Assembly (NCBI GenBank): GCA_027943335.1
Contig: BSBK01002163.1
Span: 124,001-188,000, forward strand
From: Chamaecyparis obtusa
Lineage: Eukaryota; Streptophyta; Pinopsida; Cupressales; Cupressaceae
DNA: 64,000 nucleotides
Reading direction: 5' to 3'
The notes under the pieces are model-generated. The model saw only the letters and a program-made list of their open reading frames with translations. It was not told the origin of the DNA and ran no database searches. The translations under genes and the position numbers were made by a program. Positions within the stretch are counted from its first letter, which is position 1, and every line of letters starts with the position of its first letter. Below, piece by piece: positions 31,203-41,524 of this stretch.

Positions 31203-32776
31203 TCTAATGTTAAGGAAGAGAAAGCCTTAGTTTCCCAAGTTGAAAAGAAAGCTAATTGGATTATAGATAGTGGTTGTTCACATCATATGATTGGTGATAA
31301 AGGAAAGTTCATAAAGTTTAACAATTATGATGGAGGAGTTGTTAGAGTTGGTAACAATGCACCTTGTTTGATTAAAGGTATAGGATCTATTACTCTTGAT
31401 GGAAAGACTAATATTGATGATGTTTACTTTGTTGATGGATTGAAACATAATCCTTTGAGTGTTGGATAGTTAGTGGATAAGGGATATCAAGTTTGGTTTA
31501 CTGAGAAAACTTGTGTGATTAAGGATAAAGATGGAAATCTGATTAGAACTGGATCTAGAACCAAAGGTAATGTATTTTAGTTGAACCCTACTGAGATGAC
31601 ATGTTTGATGACTAAGATTGATGACAGTTAGTTATGACATAGAAGGTTCTGTCATATAAACTTTGATAATATTGTGAAAGCAAGTTCTACACTTGCAGTA
31701 AGATACTTACATAAGATTATGAAGCCTACTAACATGATTTGCAAGGAATGTGTGATGGCAAAGTAGAAAAGGAGTTCATTTCCTAGCAAGAAGTTCACAT
31801 CTACAAAAAAGTTGGAGATTGTTCATACAGACTTGAGCGGTCCTACTAGGACTTGAGGATTCTATGGAGAAAGGTATTTTATGATTCTTGTTGATGATTT
31901 TACAAAAATGATGTGGATTGCATTTTTGAAAGAAAAATCTGAAGCATTTGATAAGTTTAAGGTCATGAAGAATAAAGTTGAGAATGAATCAGGAATGAGG
32001 ATTAAATGTTTGAGATATGATAGAGGTGGAGAATTTATATCTAAAGAGTTTAACACCTTTTGTGAAGTAAATGGTATTAAGAGACAGTTATCAGCCCCTA
32101 GAACACCTGAACAAAATGGTATTGTAGAAAGAAGGAACAGATCGGTGACCGAAGTAGCTAGAGCTATGTTGTTTGAAGGTGATTTGGAAAAGACATTTTG
32201 GAGAGAAGCAGTGAATACAAAAGTATATACAATGAACAGAGTACAAATCATAGTAGACATATAGACAAGACACCTTATGAATTGTGGTTTGGACATGCAC
32301 CCTTAGTTAAGTATTTTAGAATTTTTGGAAGCAAATGTTATATTAAGAGAGATGATGATATAGGAAAGTTTGATCCTAGAAGTGATGAAGGAATTTTTCT
32401 TGGATATTCTTTGAAAAGAAAAGCATATAGATGTTACAATAAGAGAACTAAGACTATTCTTGAAAGTGCTAATGTAAAAGTTGATGAGAAGTTTAAAATT
32501 CAGGAAAGAATGCTTGATTATGAATCTGATGAAGGAACTAACCCTCAGCCTAACATTGAAACTACTAAACAATTTTTTGAGACTAACAGTGAATTTTTGA
32601 ATGAAAGTCATGTTGAAGAAAATAGAGAAGAATCTATAGTTGAAGAAAGATCAATGACTATGACACCTAACGGGTATATACTAAGACATCATCCTGTTGA
32701 GCAAGTTATTGGAAGTTTGGACAGAGGAGTTATGACTAGAAATAAGGTACATTTATGTTTGATTTCTAAAAATTGA
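31203..32776 (+). pseudogene. copia-2 protease and integrase
   Basis: The protease has its Asp-Ser-Gly at 31266-31274 in NWIIDSGCSHHM and is readable to 31469. The pre-integrase zinc region follows with several stops (HRRFCHINFDN and CKECVMAK, about 31630-31765). The integrase core 31881-32264 keeps the three catalytic residues: Asp in VHTDLSGP, Asp in LRYDRGGEF and Glu in PEQNGIVERRN. A frameshift near 32260 leads to 32198-32776 with DKTPYELWFGHAP and FGSKCYIKRDD. A stop near 31853 lies just after the first Asp. Confidence 0.88.
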
Positions 32777-32824
32777 ACCTAAGTCTACTAATGAGGCTTG
32801 TGAAGATGAACATTGGATTAAGCT

Positions 32825-34259
32825 ATGAAAGAAGAATTGGATCAGATTGAAAAGAACAAGACATGGGAATTGGTCCCTAGACCTAAAGATAAAAATGTGA
32901 TTGGAACTAAATGGGTATTCAGGAACAAGATGAATGAACAAGGAGAAGTAATTAGAAACAAAGCAAGATTGGTATGTAAGGGATACTCACAGCAAGAAGG
33001 AATTGACTATGAAGAGACTTTTTCCCCTATGGCAAGACTTGAAGCAGTAAGAATATTTTTGGCTTATGCAGCATTTAAGAAATTCAAAGTTTATCAGATG
33101 GATGTGAAGTCAACATTTCTAAATGGTGAATTAGAAGAAGAAGTCTACATTGAGTAGCCTGAAGGTTTTCCTTTGAATCAAGAAGGAGACATGGTATGTA
33201 AACTAAAGAAAGCATTGTATGGACTAAAGCAAGCACCTAGAATTTGGTATGCTAGATTAGATAAGTATTTTTTTAAATGGGGATTTACAAAAGGAACAGC
33301 TGATAGTAACTTATATACAAAAGAAATTGAGAGTGGATTGTTAGTTTTGGTTATTTTTGTTGATGACATTATTTTTGGAGGAGAAGATGAAGCTAGTGAC
33401 AAATTTGCCGATGAAATGAAGATAGAATTTGAAATGAGTATGATTGGAGAAATGAAATACTTTTTGGGATTACAGATAACACAAAATAAAGATGGTATCT
33501 TTATAAGTTAGACAAAGTACTTGAATAATTTGTTGAAAAGATTCGGTATGGAGAATTGTAAAGCAGTTGGAACACCTATGGTTACAGGACATAAACTATC
33601 TAGCAAAGATGAGACACCCGCAGTTGAGAAAAAGAAGTACAGATCTATGATTGGTGGATTACAGTACTTGACACACACTAGACCAAATATACAACATTCA
33701 GTTGGAATGGTAGCAAGATTTCAAGATGAACCTAGAGAGTCACATTATGTAGCAGTAAAGAGGATATTGAGATATCTTAGAGGTACAATGGACTATGGAT
33801 TGTGGTATGAAACTTCTGATGATTTTACCCTATGTCCATATAGTAATGCTGATTGGGGAGGTAATTGATGATAAGAAAAGCACCAGTGGTGGAGCCTTTT
33901 TTCTTGGAGGAAGATTAGTTTCTTGGTTGAGCAAAAAGAAAAATTGTATCTCATGGAGTACAACAGAAGTAGAATATGTAGCAATAGCAAACAATTGTAA
34001 TTAGATAATTTGGATGAAGAAAATGTTGATGGACATTGGAATCAAGTTTGATGAGCCTATTGTCATACATTGTGACAATACAAGTATAGTTAGTATGTCT
34101 AAGAATCCTATTTTACATTCTAAGACAAAGCATATAGAGATCAAGTATCATGTTTTAAGAGAGAAATTTGTAGATAAAGAAGTCAGATTGGAGTACATAA
34201 GCAAAAAGGAGAAGATATATTTACTAAGCCTTTGCCAAAGGATACATTTGAGTATCTGA
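32825..34259 (+). pseudogene. copia-2 reverse transcriptase and RNase H
   Basis: The RT starts [20 protein letters not shown] and has [35 protein letters not shown] and the catalytic FVDD near 33356-33367. TAG stops at 33155-33157 and 33509-33511 stand where copia elements have Gln, consistent with C-to-T change. RNase H shows ADWGG (about 33850), a frame change, the Glu in TTEVEYVA and the Asp in IHCDNTSIV. It ends near 34259 just before the polypurine region. Confidence 0.9.
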
Positions 34260-34484
34260 GAGGTATGCTTGGATTTATGCCCCAACCTACTTTTGAGTAA
34301 TGATGTAGTTGGTTGCATCCGTACAGTGGAATATGGCCCTATCTATTTTCTAGATTGGATGTTGGTACTTCCTCTATGGGGGAGTATGTGTATCTGAGCT
34401 GAGTCATGAGGACTCTTGTGAATATTTTTTCTGAACAGTGTCTTTTGACATTGAGCTATTGTTTGACATTGTGATAGAATTTTT

Positions 34485-34674
34485 GTCATTGATGTCAATG
34501 GGGGAGAGAATCATGAAAAGCATTGAGGAACTACATTTTTTGGAGAGATTGAATAGGATAACGAAGCAAGATTTGATTGATGAAGAGCAGCAGAGCAGTT
34601 GAGCAGCAGTGATTGGATTTTTGGAACATTGGATGTTTTTCATCTATGTTGCCATCAATGCCAATGGGGGAGAT
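34485..34674 (+). promoter_or_regulatory. copia-2 polypurine tract and upstream copy
   Basis: CCAATGGGGGAGAT ends at 34674, abutting the 3' LTR. About 168 bases upstream TCAATGGGGGAGAG repeats both the purine core and its ATCAATG/ATTGATG-type flank. Multiple polypurine tracts are reported for sirevirus-type copia elements. Confidence 0.75.
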
Positions 34675-35876
34675 TGTTAGGAATGAATGTTGAAGCCTTT
34701 GGTAGTCATTCTGTAGTAGTGGTTGTTGCATTCATGACTATGATTGTCATTGATGTCAACAAAGTGATATTCTAGAGTTTAGTAGAGAAGCAGGCACAGT
34801 TTTGTTTTGCACATATGTTATATTGTAGATTGAGTTATGCGTAGTTGATGGTATGTTATTTGGTGTGTTATTAACCTATGGTTAAGAGTGCAAAAGGAAA
34901 TTCATTTATTCATGAAAGTTATAAGCATTTTGGTGGAAGCAGTATTCTGGCATTCTTCCTAAGTAGTGATTTTTGGTAATTAGAGGATATCTCCTAACCA
35001 AGATGGAAGCTGATTCTATGTAGTTAAAGGAAAGTTTGAGACTCATTGGTGGTGATGTGGTTCATAGTGAAAACTTTGAGGTCACATGATTGGAAAGTTA
35101 TTGTATCTGGAAGCTGATAGTTTTATGTAATTTTGATGTAGCGTGTTGAAATTATTATTTTGTATTTGGATGCTGACTCATTTGTAATTATTTGAGTGTG
35201 GTATAAAGGAAGGAATTTTTTCCTTATTATGTGTGGATTGTAATAGTTATGATATGAAATTGTGAAAGTTGTGATGCGAATGTATGGATGAAGTGAAGAA
35301 AAGAGCTAATTCAGTGATGAAGGAAGCCTTGTGAAGTACATAGATCTGGATTTGTGATCTTGTGTGGAAAAAAGTGTGATTTTGGCACAATGTGAAGGAG
35401 GTAACATATTTTATATTATTCTATTGAATAATCCTAAGATCTGTTGGATAGTGAGTTCAGGATCTTGCCTTAAAGCTATTTGGGCAGTGGGTCCTTCTGT
35501 CTTCCATAACTCCTAATAGGGTTAGAATCTTTTAACAGGGATTCAAAATCTCCTAACAGAGATTCATATGTACTGAATTCATTTCATAAGACTCCTAACA
35601 GGGTCCATCCTTTCATAAGGAACTTTCATATTAGTGCATCATTTTGTGGGCATCATTCCCACCAAGGTTTAGTCTTTGATCAAGAGGTTCCCTAGTTAAC
35701 TTATCTTGTGTTATTGTGTTATTGTGTCATTGTGTATGATTATCTTTCTATGGTTGGTTACTACATTGATTATATGGTTTAAAGCTATTGAAGTTGATAA
35801 ATGGTTTAATTATTAGATAACTAATTCACCCCCCCCCCCCCCTCTCAGTTATCTTGGTGGTCTTTACTTTCTAACA
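34675..35876 (+). repeat. copia-2 3' LTR
   Basis: 1,202 bp; pairs with 23251-24453. It includes a 14-C run (35829-35842). Confidence 0.95.
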
Positions 35877-35881
35877 AGCTA

Positions 35882-36597
35882 GATATGTTTGATGGGAATT
35901 ACAGTAAGTACTTGCCTCCAATATATGATAATGGTGGGGGTATTTTTAGTATAGATGAGTGGAAAGAATCAATGGATCAAATGATAATTAAGCAGGATGC
36001 TTTCCTTAATAGTGACAGTGCTTTGGATTTAGAAAGATGCAATAGTATAATTGAGAGCTTATTTAAAATTGAAAGTGATTGCATACAGTTTGTAGTAGAG
36101 GCTAAAAGTGTAACTGATTCCATGTGGGATCAGTGTTAGATTTGACAAACGCAAATCATCCCAAGAACACCTGCATGCAAGACTGTCACAAAGAAGAAGC
36201 AAAAAAACAGAAAGCTATGGCGGCCAAAAGGCCAGAGACAGGAAAATCATTGTGATAGAAAAAGCTTCTATTAACAATGATAAAAATAATACAATCTCCT
36301 TTTGAAATGAAAGAAGTGAATCCTTATAAAAGGAAACATGAAACCCTAAAGGCTAAAACCCTAAAGACTTATAAAGCGCCTAAGTGAAACTTAAGCCTAG
36401 AGTATGATAAACTAATAATTAAATGATTTAATTATTAGCTAACATAAGACTACTCTAACAATCAGTAGATCAAATCACTATAGGAATTGCAAGCTTACAA
36501 TTGGCCATCTAATGATGATGTGGCAGCATGGGATAAACTAACAAATAAGAAAAAGAAGAACCCAACTGCCCAAATGAAAGAAGAGGAAGAAGAATAG
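35882..36597 (+). pseudogene. Long frame inside giant gypsy LTR, 5' copy, C-terminal part
   Basis: Continues the LTR frame in phase after copia-2: MFDGNYSKYLPPIYDNGGG to SVTDSMWDQ (36133), 84 codons. There the 327-bp solo LTR interrupts it. After the solo LTR the next codon is TAG, and the 3' LTR has the same TAG directly after the WDQ codons (53089-53091). This shared stop is the likely native end, giving about 1,109 codons in all. A further readable Lys/Glu-rich stretch runs to TAG at 36595-36597. Confidence 0.7.
36134..36460. mobile_element. Solo LTR (or short LTR-like element), 327 bp
   Basis: TGTTAG...CTAACA with a perfect 5-bp TSD ATCAG at 36129-36133 and 36461-36465. The 3' LTR of the giant gypsy lacks it at the same place, which gives the empty site. 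TATAAAAGG near 36334 could be its promoter on the + strand. No coding capacity; no second copy in the window. Confidence 0.88.
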
Positions 36598-36883
36598 GGT
36601 ACATATGGTACCTACTCCAGAATTTGAGGGAGAGCATGTTTCAAATAGAGGATGATGTAGGTTAGCCATATGGTAGTCATCATTCATATAACAAATTATG
36701 TAACAACTCTGAAATATCTTTAGACAAAGGTGCCACTTGTAAAATTGTTAAGTAGTTGAGAACTACTTTCTATTGTTGTAGACTCAATCTTTTGATTTGT
36801 ACTATTTTGTCTATAGTGCAAGTCTTTTTGATAGCCATCTGAAGCTTGTTGTATTTTTTTGTGGTTTCCAAGATGGCTGTGGG

Positions 36884-36892
36884 TATATATAG
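36884..36892 (+). promoter_or_regulatory. candidate TATA box of the giant LTR
   Basis: TATATATAG, conserved in the 3' LTR at 53506-53514. It lies downstream of the long frame and about 735 bases before the LTR end, so the frame would sit in U3. Confidence 0.55.
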
Positions 36893-37623
36893 CGATTTTT
36901 TACTCTTTTCAAAGGGGTGGTTAATATATTTTGTAAAAGTTCTGAGATATACAACCTTATTTCTCTATAGTCATGGTGATACTGTACTGATAGATTTTGA
37001 ATGTTAATACAAAGATATGGGAACTCTATTGTTACTATTTGTTGTCTTTGTGTATGGAAACTTTAGTTTTCTTATGCATTAAATTGTAAGGCTTTTCGAT
37101 GCATTGTTCACAAAGTGAATTTAGGGGTTAAACTTAAGTTCTTTCAAGGAAAGAGTAAAATCTTAAGGGAGGTCTCTATGAATTAATTGTCCATGTATGA
37201 ATTTGATAAAAGAAGTAGGAATTAAAAGAATGGGATGACAGACATTTCATTTGGGTTTTAGTATATTTGTCTTGATAGACTTGTGTGGAGGTAGGGTTTG
37301 ACTCTGATGCCCAAATAGATAAGGCACTGGTTTAAGAATTATTTGCATCTGTTGCCACCAGAAAATATTGATAAACTATTTCAATTTACTTTTGTTGCTC
37401 GTCTTTGAGTTGACACATTTATGACAAGTGAATAAATTTACATTATGATTCTTTGAAGAAGCTTATAAGAAGGTAAACCTGCTTGAGTTTATACTCAAAG
37501 TGAAGAAGGTTCTACAACCTTAATACCTTAGTGCTTGCATTTTGTTAGATGCATCTATTGGGATAATTGGATTTATGGTTTTGTCAGATCATAAATCATC
37601 TGCAGATTTGAGCACTAAAAAAA

Positions 37624-37641
37624 TTGGTGACTCTATTGGGG
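37624..37641 (+). other. Giant gypsy primer binding site
   Basis: TTGGTGACTCTATTGGGG lies three bases after the 5' LTR end. It resembles the TTGGCGACTC...TGGGG type seen in Tat/Ogre-like gypsy elements rather than the tRNA-Met site of the copia elements here. Confidence 0.65.
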
Positions 37642-37824
37642 ATTACTGAATAGGAATGTAAAATAGATTTGTGCATACTATCCATTATATGTTTGCAGGC
37701 TAGCATAATAATTTGATTCCCGCTTGTTAGTGGGTGATGACTGATAATCTATGTTTACCAGTCACTGTTATTTGTAAAATTTTGATATATCTTACTATGA
37801 CATGCCATTTGTTGGCCAAGGTTC

Positions 37825-40523
37825 ATGAGATCTTATTTCAAGGACCACCCTAAGAATAATATGGGTGATGAGGTTCGTACACCTGGTAGAAAGCAATGGT
37901 CTAGGAGAAATCACATTACTGCTAATTCCCCAGGACCTTCGAGAGATAGAGTCCCTACACCACTTCCCCATGAAGCTTCCTCCTCTTCTAATGACCCTGA
38001 ACATGTTAAGAAAGTCATGCCTAGTGTACAATTTCCCTCTCATGAAGAAGAAATCACAGAAGTAGGTTATTTCCCTGTGAGAGAAACCCTAGAGCAACCG
38101 GGAGAAAATTTTGCTGCTGAAACTGCCTCATATGATTCTGAAAAATTGAGGGAAGAAGTGATTGCTTTAAGGAAAAAGGAGCATGAGAAATTACTAGAAA
38201 TTTCTAATAGAAGGAAGGTAAGGGAACAACAAATATATGAATTTCTCATGGAAAGGCAAGATTTGATGAGAAAAACTAGGAACAATGAGATCCAAGGTAA
38301 GGATCTAAACCAAGATGTTCAAGATTTAGATAATAATTTTTTTGGTGATATAGAGGTTTTAAGAAACTAGACTAAAGGTGTTAAGCTTAAACATGATGAG
38401 TTTGAGGGAATATGACATGTACTCTGGCAATTGCACCTATCTAAAATCTTGAGGAATGAGGACATTAGAAATGCCACAAAGAGATCCCTAATAAGGGAAA
38501 GAAAAAAATGGTTGGTGTAAATATTAGTGAGCCCAAGAAAGTTGTTGTTCTTGGTATACCTTCCCAAGCAAGCCAAGATTTTGAAAGGGCTAGAAAAGCC
38601 AAAGAGGATTTGGCTCTTCAGTTAGAGAAACTAGAATTGGATGCTGCTACAAATGAGATGAAGAGAAAGATTGCTTTCTTGTATGCTAATATAAACACAT
38701 CTACTAGTAGCTTTGTCCCTATTATATTAGGAATGATCCCACCCAATCAGCTTAACAATTCACTTCCAAATCCTCAAGCCTTTCATCCTAGACAAAGTGT
38801 ACTTGGACCAAATTTGAATACTAGTCAAGTTCCCCCTATAGTTAGTGGTACAATGGGGACTATACCTTGTCAAAATGTTGTAGCAACCCCTCTGATCCAA
38901 CCAAATATGCAAAGGAGACTAGTTCATTTGGATAGATATAGACCTTTATTTTTTGATGATATTCTTGGTCAACCTAATGCTGTCCCTAATGAGATTAGAA
39001 AGAAAATCCCATTATTTACTGGAAATAATGTGGTTACTTGTGAAGAGCACTTGAAATTTTTCACAAATAAAGTTAATGATTATGAGATTGAGCATGAAGA
39101 TGTTATAATGAAGCTTTTTGTTCAATCATTGGTTGAAGATGCTAGAGATTAGTACCGGGGTTTTCCTGAGAATAGTATTGCATCGTGGGATGAGTTTGTC
39201 AGATGCTTCAAGGAGCAATATGTAGAACATGTGAATTCAAGCTACATGCTCAATGAGTTTAACAATATAAAAAAGAATTACAATGGGAGTATGTCAGAGT
39301 TTAATAGCAGATTCCAAAAGGCTATGTACAAATTGTTCCAAGTATTGAGGTTGGATGATGCAATCTGCTTGACCACTTATTTCAATTCTATGGATGATAA
39401 AATGTCTTATCTCCTGAGAGATAAGAACCCCTGTACCCTTAGGGATGCATTTAAATTGTCCATCAATATTGAAAGCAACCGAAAGGCATCTGGTCAGATG
39501 TATAAGAGGGATGAGGGTAGGTTGTGGAAGGAAACTAGGTCACAACCTGCAAGGCCATCCAAAGAGGAAGATAAAGTGGACAAAGGATTTGGTATTACCA
39601 AAGACTTCCCAAAAAAGTTTGATAAGGGTGGTAGGAATTTTCAAGACACAAGACCACCTTATTAGAGGTAGGATAGAGCCCCTAACCTACAAGATATGCC
39701 TTACAAGACTAATTGGAAAGATGGGAGGCCTGTTCCTAAAAATAATGAACCCCAAAAGGGAAGAGATACATGAGATCCTTTGAAGAAAAATACAACACAT
39801 AATGTGGAGAATACCCCTTGGTGTGTGGCTTGTAACATGCCCCATTCACCATTCCAGTGTGCTATGGCTCGAGCCTTGGGAGAAGAGGCCAATAATTCAT
39901 ATGCAAGAGATTATGAAGAATCTGAGAAGCCTGCTATTAACATGTTTACTACTGAAGTAATGAGGGATTTTTTGTCTTTAGAGGATGAAGAGATTTTTCC
40001 TGATATTGATCATAAAAAGAGGTTTCTCTTAGATTATGAACAAAAAGTATTTACTCACTCAGATCATGAAGAGTTTGATAATGACAATTGTAGAGCTCAT
40101 ATGGTAGAATCAGGGTCAGATGAGAAACAATGGAGAAAACCCAGTGATGAGGAAATTAGAATTCTAACTGTGGCTGTTATAAATCAAACCAAATATTCTT
40201 ACAATTTGAGAAATAGAAAGGTGGATACTGATCAAGGAGTCCCTAGGTCAATATTTGCTAAGGATAACCTTTAGAGTAATGATTCCCCAAAGACCAATGT
40301 GGTAAATAACAAGAATAAAGGGCTTGTAATTGAGAAAAAGAGTGAGAATGTTATTGTTGACATGGTTAAAAGGAAAGTTGGTAGGCAAAAGGATTATCCT
40401 GATATTTTTGTTGATCCCCCTACCTTTGATATGAGACATGCCCTGTCCCAAATGAAGGTTTCCATCCCATTACTAGAAATGTTGAAATTGAGGAGCATAA
40501 GACAGTGGCCTTGGCTCTCATAA
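37825..40523 (+). pseudogene. Giant gypsy Gag
   Basis: Pieces are at 37825-38370, 38508-39152, 39231-39665, 39780-40274 and 40299-40523; the last four share one frame. The first piece is Pro/Ser-rich then a long charged coiled coil. The core has KIPLFTGNNVVTCEEHLKFF, then FVRCFKEQYVEHVNS and SEFNSRFQKAMYKLF, the retrotransposon Gag fold. A stop at 39150-39152 replaces the Trp expected before YRGF. A zinc-knuckle variant CVACNMPHSPFQC (CX2CX3HX4C) near 39820-39860 is typical of Tat-type Gag. Near 40480 a one-base frame change leads into the protease frame. Confidence 0.85.
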
Positions 40524-41167
40524 GTGAACAAGGGATAGCTCCTACCATGCAAGAGAAGGGGAATTTAGTAGAAGGGCCTATTTCAATTGATAACATCTCT
40601 GATGTATGTGTTGGAACTATTGTGACACAAGAGCCTTCCTCTATTGACCCTTTCTATGTGACACTGATTGTAAATAATTTTCTGCTAAAGAATTGTATGA
40701 TTGACTCTGGTGCTGCTACAACTGTAATGCCCTGTCATGTAATGAAAGAATTAGGATTACAAGTTGATACATCTAATGGAAGGTGTTATGCTATGGATAA
40801 TAGGGTAGTACCTATTGTAGGAACCCTAATTGGAATTGAAGTAAAGATTGTTGTATTCCCAGAGGCCACATACAAGATGGATGTTGTTGTTGTTGATACA
40901 AAACCCCATTATGGAATGTTACTGTCAAGGCAATGGGCTACAACAGTAGGTGGAAAATTGCAATTGGATTTTTCATATGCTACTATCCCAATCAACGGGA
41001 CTGAGGTAAACTTGTATAGGGAGCCCTGTTCCTCGGTCATGGTTGAAAAAGTTGCACCAGAAGATTTGAATTGCTTTGTAGATATTGACATGAATAATTT
41101 CATGATTGAAGAGATAGTATCTCAGATGAAAAACACAGACCCAATAGTTGATGAGTTAGTATTGTAG
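40505..41167 (+). pseudogene. Giant gypsy protease
   Basis: An open frame of 220 codons. The active site reads MIDSGAATTVMP (Asp-Ser-Gly) near 40700, with the fold landmarks IGIEVKIVVFPEATYKMDVVVVD and the second hydrophobic-Gly motif HYGMLLSRQW. It is in the same frame as the RNase H-like domain that follows, separated only by the TAG at 41165-41167. The catalytic triad is intact. Confidence 0.87.
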
Positions 41168-41185
41168 AAAAATGGACTTTGGAAA

Positions 41186-41464
41186 ATGTTTTTTGATGGT
41201 GGATGCTCTGAGGAAGGATCAGGAGCTGGTGTTGTTTTTATTTCCCCATCAGGTATTATTTTCAAGTACTCTTTCCTTTTGACCTTTGAATGCACTAATA
41301 ATACTACTAAGTATGAGCCACTGATATTGGGATTAGATGTTGCTATAAAGCATGGTATCAAATGTCTAAAGTTCCATGGTGATTCCCAATTAGTTATAGC
41401 TCAAGTAAGATCAAAATATGCTACCAAGGATGAGAGATTGAAATTGTACAAACATGTTGTCTGA
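41186..41464 (+). pseudogene. Extra RNase H domain placed between protease and RT
   Basis: RNase H removes RNA from the RNA/DNA hybrid. This frame opens MFFDGGCSEEGSGAGVVFISP (first catalytic Asp), has NNTTKYEPLILGLDVAIKHG (Glu) and LKFHGDSQLVIAQV (Asp). This is the archaeal-type RNase H (RVT_3-like) seen as a second RNase H in Tat elements. All three carboxylates seen here are kept. The usual Tat position known to me is after RT-RNase H; here it comes before RT. A TGA at 41462-41464 ends the frame; the next part, about 41466-41520, resembles the end of the domain. Confidence 0.82.
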
Positions 41465-41524
41465 GATAGACTAGATTTTTTCGATGCTTTCAATCTACTT
41501 TGGGTAGAAAGGTCTAATAATATC

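Larger units (their letters stand above)
23251..35876 (+). mobile_element. copia-2, inserted in the giant gypsy 5' LTR
   Basis: TGTTAG...CTAACA ends; LTRs of 1,203 bp (23251-24453) and 1,202 bp (34675-35876). The TSD is AGTTG (23246-23250) and AGCTA (35877-35881), two transitions apart, and the outer frame resumes in phase across it. Without the chromovirus it is 6,940 bp. The order gag-protease-integrase-RT-RNase H is Ty1/copia. Duplicated polypurine tracts before the 3' LTR suggest a sirevirus-like lineage. Confidence 0.93.
18401..37620 (+). repeat. Giant gypsy 5' LTR, 6.6 kb net, with copia-2 and a solo LTR inside
   Basis: The segments are 18401-23250, 35882-36133 and 36466-37620 when insertions and one TSD copy each are removed: 6,589 bp including the solo LTR with its TSD copy, 6,257 bp without. 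The last bases are CACTAAAA where the 3' LTR has CACTAACA. The primer site follows at 37624. U3 is most of the LTR and contains the long frame; the TATA motif at 36884 leaves about 735 bp for R-U5. Confidence 0.88.

Noticed and set aside
20176..36597. Host gene duplicated on both sides of the gypsy instead of an LTR frame
   Set aside because: The repeat limits coincide with TG/CA ends, TSD and primer site, and the order gag-pol lies exactly between the copies.
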